From: an uncultured Collinsella sp.
Lineage (GTDB): Bacteria > Actinomycetota > Coriobacteriia > Coriobacteriales > Coriobacteriaceae
Direction: 5' to 3'
Assembly: GCA_900758475.1 (NCBI GenBank)
Contig: CAAERQ010000021.1
Coordinates: 1-64,000 of the forward strand
Length of the DNA: 64,000 nucleotides
Shown: one piece after another, positions 1 to 8,349 of the stretch
Layout of the letters: every line of letters begins with the position of its first letter
Position numbering within the stretch: the first letter of the stretch is position 1
The notes under the pieces: model-generated
Told to the model about the DNA's origin: nothing
The model's database searches: none
The model's input: the letters and a program-made list of their open reading frames with translations, nothing else
Program-made: the position numbers and the translations under genes

Positions 1-159
1 GGACGAAGTCCGGGCCCGCGCCTTTAGGCGCGAGCCCGGGGCCCGTGGGTTATACCCTAAGAGCAAACCACCCTTTTTAAGGGTGGTTCTGATTTCACGT
101 CACCTTGTCACAAATGCGACCCGCTCGCTGGCGTTGCTAAAACATCGGCGTTGCCGGAG

Positions 160-212
160 TAGTCATTGGGGATGTTCTTGTTTGACTAGTCGTTTAAGAA
201 CGTCCAATGACT
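160..212. repeat. Palindromic element, family V copy 1
   Basis: An imperfect inverted repeat whose outer arms are AGTCATTGG and CCAATGACT and whose inner arms are GTTCTT and AAGAAC. The internal stretch GACTAGTCGTTTAAGAACGT recurs almost exactly, in reverse complement, in the element at 58851-58892, so this is a dispersed family and not a chance hairpin. Confidence 0.7.
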
Positions 213-222
213 AGTCAGAAAT

Positions 223-286
223 GAGCGTGGATAATCTCCCGTTTTTGGCCCCCGTGTGGACTCAAAGTGGGAGATTATCCACGCTC
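223..286. repeat. Palindromic element, family U copy 1
   Basis: Perfect 18-bp arms (GAGCGTGGATAATCTCCC and its reverse complement) enclose about 28 bases. A second copy with closely similar arms lies at 38402-38465. The loop sequences differ while the arms are conserved, as in a short non-autonomous repeat family or a structured RNA. Confidence 0.8.
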
Positions 287-319
287 GTTAGATAGACGTC
301 CAATAATCCACGCTCGTCG

Positions 320-1174
320 CTACTTGAGCCCCGGGAGGCGGGTGTAGGGGAACGAGCGCTCCAGGAACTCGGAGCAGCGGGCGTAGTCTTTGGCGAAGTA
401 GCTGCTGTAGAGCGAATCGAGCACGTATTGCACGGCGATGTGGCTCGCGAACTGCGTGATGCGATGCGTCATGCTCTCGTGGTCACTCACCGTAAGGTAG
501 GCAGCAAAGCCGGGATGAATGCGCGCGCAATAAGGCGTACCGATAACGATGACCGGGACATGCCGGCTGCTGAGGATCGGCAAGATGTCCTTGAGATTGG
601 GGGCAAGGCCGCTGTAGGAGATGACGATTGCCGCATGGTCGGGACCCGAGGCGAGTGCCGTGCGCACCTGGGCCTCGACACCGTCGTGGCACGTCGCGCT
701 TTTACCGGCGGAGAGCAGGCGGTCGCGGAACATTCCCGCTGGATAGAGGTTGTGCGAGCCCGTGTAGATGTCGACCTGTCGGGCGTTCGCGATGAGCTTG
801 GCGGCGTGGTCAAGCTGCGTGGGGTCGAGCAGCTCCTGCGTTTCGGCCAGCGTGGTCTGGTAGAGCCCCTCCATGCGCTCCATAACCTGCGCGGGGCTGG
901 ACGTAGCATCAAAGGGAAAGTTGATGTCCACGTTGCGCCGATTGCCCGCCTCGGTTGCCAAGCGAATAAGCTCGACCTTGAGATCCTTGAAGCCCTCGAG
1001 ACCGAGCTTTTTGCAAAAACGGTGTACGCTCGCGACCGAAACGTTGGTTTGCGCGGCAAATTCCTTAATAGAAAGTCCGCGGATGTCCTGACCGATGGCA
1101 AGGGCTGCAATGCCGAGCTGTTGCTCGGTGGGGGTGAGGCCCTGCGCTTCGGTGATCTTGCGTTTGATATCCAT
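320..1174 (-). CDS. MurR/RpiR-family transcriptional regulator
   Basis: A sugar-responsive DNA-binding regulator of about 284 residues. The N-terminal HTH_6 domain has a recognition region around residues 40-56 (SVASVHRFCKKLG, then GFKDLK), typical of RpiR regulators. A SIS phosphosugar-binding domain occupies roughly residues 105-250 (ISYSG, VIVIGTP). I start it at the ATG at 1174, which has GGGAG five bases upstream, and not at the longer in-frame start at 1204. It lies downstream of, and on the same strand as, the glycosidase gene at 1217-3787, so it may control that gene or the neighbouring sugar genes in response to a phosphorylated sugar. The ligand cannot be read from the sequence. Confidence 0.88.
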   Translation of the reverse strand: MDIKRKITEAQGLTPTEQQLGIAALAIGQDIRGLSIKEFAAQTNVSVASVHRFCKKLGLEGFKDLKVELIRLATEAGNRRNVDINFPFDATSSPAQVMERMEGLYQTTLAETQELLDPTQLDHAAKLIANARQVDIYTGSHNLYPAGMFRDRLLSAGKSATCHDGVEAQVRTALASGPDHAAIVISYSGLAPNLKDILPILSSRHVPVIVIGTPYCARIHPGFAAYLTVSDHESMTHRITQFASHIAVQYVLDSLYSSYFAKDYARCSEFLERSFPYTRLPGLK

Positions 1175-1198
1175 GCGAACTCCCACACTCGCCAAACC

Positions 1199-1229
1199 TG
1201 CCAAAAAGGGACAGGTTTATTTTGGCAGG
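1199..1229. repeat. Palindromic element, family W copy 1
   Basis: Perfect arms CCTGCCAAAA and TTTTGGCAGG surround a core related to AGGGACAGGTTTAT. It overlaps the 3' end of the glycosidase gene and supplies its last codons (Asn-Leu-Pro-Lys) and TAA stop. The same core recurs at 4917-4942 and twice, inverted, at 14223-14300. Confidence 0.8.
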
Positions 1230-3787
1230 TTTTGCCCGCAAAGGGTAACGGGGCCGAGGATGCCGCTGGGGGCGACGGGCTCGGTGAGACCGAAGATGTC
1301 GGGGATTGCATGGTCGAGCGTGTTGATGACGTCGATCGCGAGCTCATGCGCACCGGCGGAAAGTGAGCCGGCGGCAAAACGATAGGGCGGGCAGATGCGT
1401 GTGCCGAGCGAGCGTCCATCGAGCGTGAGCGTTGCGGTTTCGCAGACGTCTCCCAGGCCGATCGTGGCGTCGGTGCAATCGTTGGCCAGCTCAAACGACG
1501 CATGATATCGGTAGGTGCCGCAGGTGCCGGTGAACAGATCGGCCGTAAGGTCGCCCAGGTGTTTGAGCTCTTGTGCTTCACCAAAGGCGCCATTGCTGCC
1601 GGCAGGGGAGAGGGCAACGGTCCATGGGCCTTCGATGCGCAGGCCGAGCGATGTATCAGCGTCGATTACGCCGTCTCCGGGCGCATCCTCGTTGCTCGCT
1701 TGCAAAACAACGATGCAGCTCTCGAAGGGTGCGAGCTCCAGCGCACCGTCAAACGCAACGGGCTCGGCACCGTTTAGCAGGTCGAGCCGCGTGCCGCAAA
1801 GGCGCTCGCCTGTCGCAAGTGCAACCGTGCAGTCGATGTGCTCGCGTGGGTGCTCGTTGACGAGCATAACGTAGGTCTCGCCTGCTCGCTCGTAGCGAAG
1901 TGCGCGTAGCCAGGGTTGCGGTGTGTCAGGCACAACGGTCTGCAGTCCCGCGCTTGCAAGCGCGCGGGCGACATCGGCGAGCGGCGTTGCGACGAGTCCT
2001 CCCAGCTCGACCGCGCCATCGGAATCGTAGAATGCGCCGGGCACCTCGTCGACGGCAAGCACCATAACGCCTGCATCCGTCATGTATCTCGCCGCCTTTG
2101 CCGTCTCCGCGCCAATAAACGTAGCACCGGGCATAACAAATGCCTGGTAGTGGCAGTTGTTAACACCAAGCAATCCATCGGCAATCGAAACCTTGTAGCG
2201 GCTCTTGTCCTCAAAAGCCTCGGCGGGCACAAAATCAAAGTCGATCTGCGCGCGCGTGAGCTCTGCCGCCACGCGCTCGATAGGCATGGCGCTACCGGCC
2301 CATTCGGCATCGGCATGGTACAGGATGGCGACGGGGCGCGTGGCACAGCCTTCCGAAAGCAGCGTTGCCGTACGGTTCATATAGCTCATGAGCTGGCCAA
2401 AGTGCGGCCACTGCGGGTTATTGCCGTGCGCGTAAAAGTGCGGCGGGCAGTCCCAATCGGGGAAGGGCGCCATGCTAAACGCGTGCGGCGTAAACCAATT
2501 GACGCCGCGGACGAGCATGTGGTCGGCAATCCATTTCATCTCGCGCAAGCCCTCGTGCCAGCCAAAGGCGCCAAAGACCTCGGCCATGCAGCGCCCTTGC
2601 TTTTTGGGGTCGAGGCGCGCGGCCGAAGAGCCCAGTTTGGCAAGCGCGTAGGTAAAGAACTCCATGTTCCATGCGCCATGGAAGTAGCTGTAAGGGCCGT
2701 GGTCGATGCCGGGGGCGAGCTGGTTAATAACCACATCGATGCCCGCCATGTCCTGACCGGCGACAGCGCGGAAGTAGTGCCCAGCGCCCTGGCCCAAGCG
2801 TGTGTGGCAGCTCTTGTCCTCGATTACATGGCCAATGTGCATAACGCCGCGCTCGCGGCACCAGTCACCAATCTGCTCGTCAAAGCACGCACGGTAGAGT
2901 TGCGTGGCGATGTCCATGTAGGTGTGGCGGACCCGAGCGCCGGCGGGGTCGCGCGTCCAAAGCCCGCGGAGCTCACTCAGCCAATTTGTGCCCAGTGCCT
3001 CGTGCAGGCGTCGCGCAAGTTCGTCCGACCATGGCAGCGCCATGTCACCGCGTCCGATAAAGCTGCTGGTAGAAGCGTCTTCGAGGGTCGCACCCTTCTC
3101 GTTCATAAAGCCAGGCTCATCGGTAAAGAACCCCAGAATGGTCTTGCCGAACTCGTCGCCCAGATGCGTGAATGTGGGTTCGTAGACGGCGTTGATGAGC
3201 ATGCGGCACGAATCGGCGTCGACCATGTTGATGTATTCATCGCGAAAGCCGGTCTTTTGGCTGGTGACGTAGAGCTCGAGGGTGGTGACGCCGGCGGGAG
3301 CGTCAAAGCGCAGGCAGGCGGGAGTGCCGCCCTCGGTTTGCTCAACGGCGAGCTCAAGGTCGAGCGATGCGCCGGCGGCGTCAAAACCCGCCGCGCCCAC
3401 AAAGTGCTCCGTGGGATCCATGAGGTTGCCGAGCTTGATGGTCGTGGACGGCTGGGGTCCAACGACCGTTACCGTGTGATGCTTAAGCACAGTCTTCTTG
3501 AGCGCGGGGTCTACATCCTCGCCTGCAAGCGCGCCGTTGGCGTAGCCCGTGGGAAAGTGGGCATCATCGAGCAGCCAGATCTTAAGGCCCAGGCGCTTGC
3601 ACTCGCCAATGATAAAACGCAGGTCGGACCACCAGCCGTCGCGGCAAAATTCGGGATGCGTGCGCGACTCAAGGCAGACCTCATGGATGTCTGCGCCGGC
3701 AATCTGCTCTAAGTATTCGGTAATCGTCTCGCGTTCTTCGCCCTTGAGCCACAAGAACGGAAGCACATGGTTGCCGTATGCTGCCAT
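1217..3787 (-). CDS. Large glycoside hydrolase (GH106-like architecture)
   Basis: A cytoplasmic protein of about 856 residues with no signal peptide. The N-terminal two thirds read as a TIM-barrel glycosidase. Acidic motifs FFTDEPG (about residue 222) and AEVFGAFGW (about residue 400) are candidate catalytic carboxylates. The C-terminal 150 residues (from about DLTADLFTGTCGTYRY) look like a galactose-binding jelly roll of the GH2 sugar-binding type. The layout resembles GH106 rhamnosidases and their uncharacterised relatives, but substrate specificity is not readable. The ATG at 3787 has GAGGAG five bases upstream; the GTG at 3793 would abut that site. Its final codons lie in a dispersed palindrome. 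An AraC-type regulator is divergent upstream. Confidence 0.72.
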   Translation of the reverse strand: MAAYGNHVLPFLWLKGEERETITEYLEQIAGADIHEVCLESRTHPEFCRDGWWSDLRFIIGECKRLGLKIWLLDDAHFPTGYANGALAGEDVDPALKKTVLKHHTVTVVGPQPSTTIKLGNLMDPTEHFVGAAGFDAAGASLDLELAVEQTEGGTPACLRFDAPAGVTTLELYVTSQKTGFRDEYINMVDADSCRMLINAVYEPTFTHLGDEFGKTILGFFTDEPGFMNEKGATLEDASTSSFIGRGDMALPWSDELARRLHEALGTNWLSELRGLWTRDPAGARVRHTYMDIATQLYRACFDEQIGDWCRERGVMHIGHVIEDKSCHTRLGQGAGHYFRAVAGQDMAGIDVVINQLAPGIDHGPYSYFHGAWNMEFFTYALAKLGSSAARLDPKKQGRCMAEVFGAFGWHEGLREMKWIADHMLVRGVNWFTPHAFSMAPFPDWDCPPHFYAHGNNPQWPHFGQLMSYMNRTATLLSEGCATRPVAILYHADAEWAGSAMPIERVAAELTRAQIDFDFVPAEAFEDKSRYKVSIADGLLGVNNCHYQAFVMPGATFIGAETAKAARYMTDAGVMVLAVDEVPGAFYDSDGAVELGGLVATPLADVARALASAGLQTVVPDTPQPWLRALRYERAGETYVMLVNEHPREHIDCTVALATGERLCGTRLDLLNGAEPVAFDGALELAPFESCIVVLQASNEDAPGDGVIDADTSLGLRIEGPWTVALSPAGSNGAFGEAQELKHLGDLTADLFTGTCGTYRYHASFELANDCTDATIGLGDVCETATLTLDGRSLGTRICPPYRFAAGSLSAGAHELAIDVINTLDHAIPDIFGLTEPVAPSGILGPVTLCGQNLPK

Positions 3788-3903
3788 ATCCACTCCTCTA
3801 AAACCAACCTTTTAAATCGATTGAAGTCAGGGTACGTCGTCCGCGCTGCCCTGCTAATATCAAAACCACGGCAGAATATGACTAAATCAACGATGGTGGA
3901 GCT

Positions 3904-4911
3904 ATGGATATCGCACGTTTAGACAATCTTTTGCTCGAGCTGACCGATAGCGAGCGCGCATACCGCGCGGGTGCCCGCTATGACTGGTGCGATGCGTTCG
4001 ACTGGGATTTTCAGCCGGAAATCGACGATAATCACGTCCATAAGATCGGCAATCGAATGCGCGCTCTGCATCAAAAAGGTATGCCCGAGGGCCTGTCAAT
4101 TGTGCGCAACTCGCGTTTCAATCCCGTACCGGAGCACGTGCACGACTATGTCGAAATCAGCTATGTCTATTGCGGAAACGCGCCGCAGATTGTCAACGGC
4201 GCACAACTCACACTCGCCCAAAATGAGGTGCTCCTGCTCGATGCGGCATGTCCGCACGCCATAGGCGAGCTGGGTGAGCATGACATTATGCTGAGCATTG
4301 TCATCTCGCGGCCGATGTTGCGCCGCAGCCTGGATCAGAGCCTTTCGTCCGCAGGTACTGTCTCGCGATTTCTACTCAACGCCCTCAATGACGAAACCGA
4401 CCACCGCGGTCACGTGCATTTCCGCACGGGTGGCAGCCGTCGCGTGCGCCGGTACATGCAGGAGATGCTCTGCGAACTCCTGGAGCCGACAGCGGCGAGT
4501 CCTCAGATTGCCTCGAGGCTGTTCGAGCTGCTGCTGGTCGAGCTTATGCAAAGCTACGAGGCCGCGCTGCTGCAAACGGACGCGCCCGCACTTCCCTCGG
4601 CGCAGGTTGCGGCGGCGATGAGCTACATCGAGCGGCATGCTTGCGATTGCACACTCGACGACTTAGCCCACCACCTGCACCTGAGTCCCAACTACGCGAG
4701 CGCGCTGCTCAAGCGGCAGACGGGCCGCACGTTTATGCAGCTCGTGCAGGAGAGCCGCCTGACACGCGCGGCGGCTCTACTCGACACCGGTGCTACTGCA
4801 GAGGCCGCAGCGCGCGAGGTGGGCTATGCCAATATGAGCTTCTTCTACAAAAAATTTGCCGAGCGCTATGGCTGCACGCCGGCCGCCTACCGCCGGCGTT
4901 TGCCCAGATAA
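3904..4911 (+). CDS. AraC-family transcriptional regulator with cupin sensor
   Basis: A 335-residue regulator. The N-terminal half contains a cupin-like sensor (HVHDYVEISYVYCG, about residues 79-92, then QNEVLLLDA). The C-terminal 100 residues contain two helix-turn-helix motifs (LDDLAHHLHLSPNYASALLKR and the signature AAREVGYANMSFFYKKFAERYG). This is the usual layout of AraC regulators of sugar use. It is divergent from the glycosidase at 1217-3787 with about 115 bp between them, which suggests control of that gene and possibly of the GH1 gene downstream. The ligand is unknown. Confidence 0.9.
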   Translation: MDIARLDNLLLELTDSERAYRAGARYDWCDAFDWDFQPEIDDNHVHKIGNRMRALHQKGMPEGLSIVRNSRFNPVPEHVHDYVEISYVYCGNAPQIVNGAQLTLAQNEVLLLDAACPHAIGELGEHDIMLSIVISRPMLRRSLDQSLSSAGTVSRFLLNALNDETDHRGHVHFRTGGSRRVRRYMQEMLCELLEPTAASPQIASRLFELLLVELMQSYEAALLQTDAPALPSAQVAAAMSYIERHACDCTLDDLAHHLHLSPNYASALLKRQTGRTFMQLVQESRLTRAAALLDTGATAEAAAREVGYANMSFFYKKFAERYGCTPAAYRRRLPR

Positions 4912-4916
4912 AACCT

Positions 4917-4942
4917 TCCAAAATAAACCTGTCCCTTTGTTG
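4917..4942. repeat. Palindromic element, family W partial copy
   Basis: The half-element CCAAAATAAACCTGTCCCTT sits six bases after the AraC stop codon. It matches the element at 1199-1229 and the double element at 14223-14300, but the second arm is degenerate (TTGTTGG). Confidence 0.65.
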
Positions 4943-5084
4943 GTCGGTATCAGGAAGTGTCAGGGACGGGGCGGCGGCGGTCCGTGGGCGCGAAAAGAAG
5001 TGTCGGGTTTGGCGCGCCCGCTTCTGCCCGTCCCGTGCGCAGGCGATACTCGGATTATCGACCCGCGATGCAAAGGAGATGCTC

Positions 5085-6533
5085 ATGGCAAACATCAAGT
5101 TCCCCAAGGGTTTCTATTGGGGTGGCGCCACCGCCGCCAACCAGTTTGAGGGCGCTTGGAACGTGGACGGCCGCGGTCCTTCCGTCGACGACCATTTCTT
5201 GGGCGGCAGCTACAAGGAGCCACGTCAGATTACGATCGACATCGACCCCAACCGCTTCTACCCCAATCATGATGGTATCGATTTCTACCATCACTACGAG
5301 GAGGACATCGCGCTGTTCGCCGAGATGGGCTTCAATATGTTCCGCATGTCCATCTCCTGGAGCCGTATCTTCCCCAACGGCGACGACGCTGAGCCCAATG
5401 AGGCCGGTCTCGCCTTCTACGACCGCGTCTTCGACTGCCTGCGCGCCCACAATATCGAGCCGCTCGTGACCCTCTCGCACTACGAGATGCCCTATCACCT
5501 GGTCGAGAAATACAACGGCTGGGCGAGCCGCGAGCTCATCAGCTTCTTTGAGAAGTACTGCCAGACCGTCTTCGACCGCTATCAGGACAAGGTCAAGTTC
5601 TGGCTCACCTTCAACGAGATCAACTGCGGTACTCAGGACATGGGCAACCTCTTTGAGACCAGCATGATTCAGGGCTTTGAGGGTCCGGCATCGGCGGTCC
5701 ATACCACGCCGCAGGCTCGTATGCAGGCGCTGCATCACCAGTTTGTCGCCAGCGGCCGCGTCGTGCGCTATGCCCACGAGCATTACCCGCAGTTTAAGAT
5801 GGGCAACATGGACTGCTTCATCCTCTCCTATGCCGCCACGTGCGATCCGGCCGACGTGTTCGCCACGCAGCAGGAGATGAACACCATGAACTGGTATTGC
5901 TCCGACGTACAGGTGCGCGGCAAGTACCCGTTCTATGCCAAGCGCTTCTGGGCCGAGAACGATGTTGAGCTCGTGATGGAGGACGGCGACCTGCAGGATA
6001 TCGCCGACGGCAAGGTTGATTTCTACACCTTTAGCTACTACATGTCCGGCACCGTGGGCACCCACAAGGACCACGAGATGACCGAGGGCAACATGACCTT
6101 TGGCGGCAAGAATCCCTATCTGGAGTCCACCGACTGGGGCTGGCAGATCGATCCGCTGGGCCTGCGCATCGCCCTCAACGAGATTTACGCCCGCTACGAG
6201 ATTCCGCTGATGGTGGTCGAGAACGGCATGGGTGCCTACGACGAGGTCGAGGAGGACGGCTCCATCCACGACCCGTACCGCATCGCCTATCTGCAGAGCC
6301 ACATCAAGGCTATGGGCGAGGCCATCGCCGACGGCGTTGACCTGATCGCCTACACCTGGTGGGGTCCCATCGACCTGGTTTCCGCCGGCACTGGCGAGAT
6401 GCGCAAGCGCTACGGCTTCATCCACGTCGATAAGTACGACGACGGCACCGGTACCTACGAGCGCCGCCGCAAGGACAGCTTCTTCGCATATCAGAAGATC
6501 ATCAAGTCCAACGGCACCGAGGGCTTGGAGTAA
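5085..6533 (+). CDS. GH1 6-phospho-beta-glucosidase
   Basis: A 482-residue GH1 enzyme that should cleave PTS-imported phosphorylated beta-glucosides such as cellobiose-6-phosphate in the cytoplasm. The N-terminal signature FPKGFYWGGATAANQFEG is present. The acid/base Glu is in LTFNEIN (about residue 177); NEIN in place of NEPN is usual in the 6-phospho branch. The nucleophile Glu is in VVENG (about residue 378). WWGPIDLVSAGTGEMRKRYG near the C terminus contains the Ser/Lys/Tyr phosphate-binding pattern. The ATG at 5085 has AAAGGAG six bases upstream; the open frame extends further 5' without support. A PTS IIA gene follows. No IIBC permease gene is adjacent. Confidence 0.93.
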   Translation: MANIKFPKGFYWGGATAANQFEGAWNVDGRGPSVDDHFLGGSYKEPRQITIDIDPNRFYPNHDGIDFYHHYEEDIALFAEMGFNMFRMSISWSRIFPNGDDAEPNEAGLAFYDRVFDCLRAHNIEPLVTLSHYEMPYHLVEKYNGWASRELISFFEKYCQTVFDRYQDKVKFWLTFNEINCGTQDMGNLFETSMIQGFEGPASAVHTTPQARMQALHHQFVASGRVVRYAHEHYPQFKMGNMDCFILSYAATCDPADVFATQQEMNTMNWYCSDVQVRGKYPFYAKRFWAENDVELVMEDGDLQDIADGKVDFYTFSYYMSGTVGTHKDHEMTEGNMTFGGKNPYLESTDWGWQIDPLGLRIALNEIYARYEIPLMVVENGMGAYDEVEEDGSIHDPYRIAYLQSHIKAMGEAIADGVDLIAYTWWGPIDLVSAGTGEMRKRYGFIHVDKYDDGTGTYERRRKDSFFAYQKIIKSNGTEGLE

Positions 6534-6605
6534 TCGACAATATGAGTGCCACTGGTAAAAGGTTTTGGGAAGGGCTTGGAAGGGCTTGCGATTCGAGCCC
6601 TCACC

Positions 6606-6634
6606 TTAGCAATTTGATCATTTGGCACTATAAT
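6606..6634 (+). promoter_or_regulatory. Promoter of the PTS IIA gene
   Basis: A perfect -10 TATAAT at 6629-6634 lies 17 bases after a -35-like TTAGCA at 6606-6611. It is 50 bases upstream of the IIA start codon, so that gene probably has its own promoter separate from the GH1 gene. Confidence 0.6.
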
Positions 6635-6683
6635 CACCATAGGCATGCGCATAACGTTGCGCTTAATCAAGAGGAGAAAACGT

Positions 6684-7220
6684 ATGGGTCTGTTTGACAT
6701 GTTCAAGAAGAAGGCTGAGCCCGCGGCTGCCGCTGCTCCTGCCTCCATCTCTACTTCTGCCGGCGCCGACGTGCTGTGCTCGCCCGTCAAGGGCAAGGTC
6801 ATCAAGATGGCCGACGTGCCCGATCCCGTCTTTAGCGGCGAGGTGCTGGGCAAGGGCTGCGCCGTGTGGCCCGAGGACGAACTGGTCTACGCTCCCTGCG
6901 ACGGCAAGGTGACCGTCACCATGGGTCACGCCGTGGGCCTGCAGTCCGATAGCGGCATCGAGGTTTTGGTGCACGTTGGCGTCGATACCGTCAACATGAA
7001 CGGCGACGGCTTCGAGGGCTTCGTCAAGGCTGACGATGTCGTTAAGGCTGGCCAGCCCATGCTCAAGATCGACCGCGCCAAGATCGCCGCTGCCGGCTAC
7101 AAGGACTGCGTCGTCGTGGCTGTGTCCAACACCGCCGAGTTCGCCGACGTCGAGCTCGCCGTCGAGGCCGAGTCTGCCGTCGCCGCCGGTGACGCCATCG
7201 TTAAGGTCGTCCGCAAGTAG
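6684..7220 (+). CDS. PTS glucose-type IIA component
   Basis: A 178-residue soluble IIA-Glc-like phosphocarrier. A short N-terminal amphipathic segment (MGLFDMFKKK) and an Ala-rich linker precede the domain (DVLCSPVKGKVIKMADVPDPVF onward). The phosphorylated His is H97 in LVHVGVDTVN, and the family signature continues through GFVKADDVVKAGQPML. It would receive phosphate from HPr and pass it to sugar-specific IIB domains or act as a regulatory signal. GAGGAG lies seven bases before the ATG at 6684. It follows a phospho-glucosidase gene, consistent with a common role in sugar uptake. A strong terminator follows at 7242-7275. Confidence 0.92.
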   Translation: MGLFDMFKKKAEPAAAAAPASISTSAGADVLCSPVKGKVIKMADVPDPVFSGEVLGKGCAVWPEDELVYAPCDGKVTVTMGHAVGLQSDSGIEVLVHVGVDTVNMNGDGFEGFVKADDVVKAGQPMLKIDRAKIAAAGYKDCVVVAVSNTAEFADVELAVEAESAVAAGDAIVKVVRK

Positions 7221-7241
7221 TCTGCGGCATCCAGAAGATGC

Positions 7242-7275
7242 ACAAGGGTGGTCGGGTTATCCGGCCACCCTTTTT
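7242..7275 (+). terminator. Rho-independent terminator after the IIA gene
   Basis: A GC-rich hairpin (AAGGGTGG with CCACCCTT, inner CGG/CCG) is followed by a run of T residues. Confidence 0.85.
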
Positions 7276-7453
7276 TAATAGGCTAAGCAGGTGCATTTTA
7301 TTGCAGGGGGCTTGCTTTAAGGGCCATTCGTTCGTCAAATTGAGCCGCCTGCGCTTTTGCGACGCAGGGGGTTGGGCCGGGCCGCTAATATGGACTTACT
7401 GTCACGACGTGCGCTGCGTAGGGAGCGCGGCGCCGCTTGTTTGGAGGAATGTC

Positions 7454-8011
7454 ATGAAAAAGAAGCTGCTGCTTGCGCCCCTGATGGCTGCCCTGGTCGC
7501 GTGCGTGGTTTTGCTTTCCGGCTGCGGAGGGCCTTCGGTGGAGGAGCTCATCACCAATGACCTTACGAGTCAGTTTGACGAGATCAAGAACGGCGGCGAT
7601 GACTTCCTCTCCGGCCTGGAAGAGGCTTCGGGCGACGAGTTTGAGCAGCTGGGCATCGATCCCAAGGAGTATGCCAAGAGCTATCTCGAGGGCTTTGACT
7701 ACAAGATCGGCGATGTGACGGTCGACGAGGACAAGGGCACCGCGACCGCCGAGGTCACCATAACCTGCAAGTCCATGAACAAGATTGTCGAAGATTTTGC
7801 TACTCAGTATCAGGAGAAGGTCGCAGCGCTCGACGAGCTGCCGTCCGAGGACGACCTGTACAAGATGGCCGGCCAGGTCATGGTCGACGTGACCAAGGCC
7901 GCTAAGACCAAGGACACCAAGGTCACCTTTAAGTATTCCGCCAACGAGGATAACGAGTGGTCCGCCGACGATTCCGCAACCACCGAGATGATGAATGCGA
8001 TGATGAGCTAG
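7454..8011 (+). CDS. Predicted lipoprotein of unknown function
   Basis: A 185-residue exported lipoprotein. The signal peptide (MKKKLLLAPLMAALVACVV) ends in the lipobox LSGC, so Cys at about residue 24 would be lipidated. The mature part is acidic, helix-rich at the start (ELITNDLTSQFDEIKN) and then has a beta-rich segment with alternating Thr/Val (KGTATAEVTITCKSMNKI). This resembles small Actinobacterial and Firmicute lipoproteins of the DUF5105 kind, but I do not assign a family. GGAGGAA lies upstream of the ATG at 7454. It is flanked by terminators and appears monocistronic. Confidence 0.85.
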   Translation: MKKKLLLAPLMAALVACVVLLSGCGGPSVEELITNDLTSQFDEIKNGGDDFLSGLEEASGDEFEQLGIDPKEYAKSYLEGFDYKIGDVTVDEDKGTATAEVTITCKSMNKIVEDFATQYQEKVAALDELPSEDDLYKMAGQVMVDVTKAAKTKDTKVTFKYSANEDNEWSADDSATTEMMNAMMS

Positions 8012-8349
8012 TTCGTTGCGGCGTTTTACCAAACGCCGCAACTGCTCGACGCTGCAAGCCCGCCAGAGCGGCAATCTGCCTTTCAACTTCGGCGGCATGA
8101 CCAGAAGGTCAATGCCGCCTCGTTTCAAGGCGCCTTGCTCGCTCTGGCGGGCTTTCGCTGTCGTTGCCAAAACAACGGCGTTCCCTTGGCTGGCTTAAAG
8201 TGGCACTTGTGCCTGTGGCGTTGCCATCGCTGTCGAAGGCGGCACTTGGGGACGTTCCTTTTCTGCCGGCAGTCGGGGACATTTCTTTGTTGCGGGGGCA
8301 GCTAAAAGAGTCCCGTCCCACATTAGCTACCCGTGGAAGGGATGAGTGG
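8012..8349. other. Intergenic region with nested palindromes
   Basis: No gene is supported. Positions 8015-8042 form a perfect hairpin (GTTGCGGCGTTT with AAACGCCGCAAC), a likely terminator. Positions 8058-8152 form a 95-bp element with perfect outer arms GCCCGCCAGAGCG and an inner near-palindrome centred on GACCAGAAGGTC. Positions 8245-8300 carry a GGGGACGTTCCTTTT motif shared with 38473-38520. A TCCCGTCCCACATTAGCTAC segment at about 8310-8330 recurs near 33175 and 46548. Confidence 0.65.
8058..8152. repeat. 95-bp nested palindrome
   Basis: The outer arms GCCCGCCAGAGCG (8058-8070) and CGCTCTGGCGGGC (8140-8152) pair perfectly. The inner arms GGCGGCAT-GACC and GGTC-A-ATGCCGCC pair with one bulge around a four-base loop. 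No coding sequence is involved. It looks like a folded RNA or a miniature element. Confidence 0.65.

Larger units (their letters stand above)
1..319. other. Intergenic region with hairpins and two palindromic elements
   Basis: No gene is supported here. Positions 10-39 form a strong hairpin (CCGGGC and CGCGCC pairing back across a TTTA loop), and 66-88 form a second one (AACCACCC with GGGTGGTT). Both look like transcription ends of a gene lying left of the window. Two dispersed palindromes follow at 160-212 and 223-286 and are listed separately. A lone half-copy, ATAATCCACGCTCG, lies at about 304-317, just after the stop codon of the RpiR-type gene. Confidence 0.6.

Noticed and set aside
1916..3712. 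598-codon plus-strand frame inside the glycosidase gene
   Set aside because: Arg/Ala/Val-rich with no motif; the minus-strand frame encodes a coherent enzyme.
4641..5084. N-terminal extension of the GH1 enzyme by about 148 residues
   Set aside because: The extension overlaps the AraC gene out of frame and a palindrome. GH1 proteins start near FPKGFYWG, and a good ribosome site precedes the ATG at 5085.
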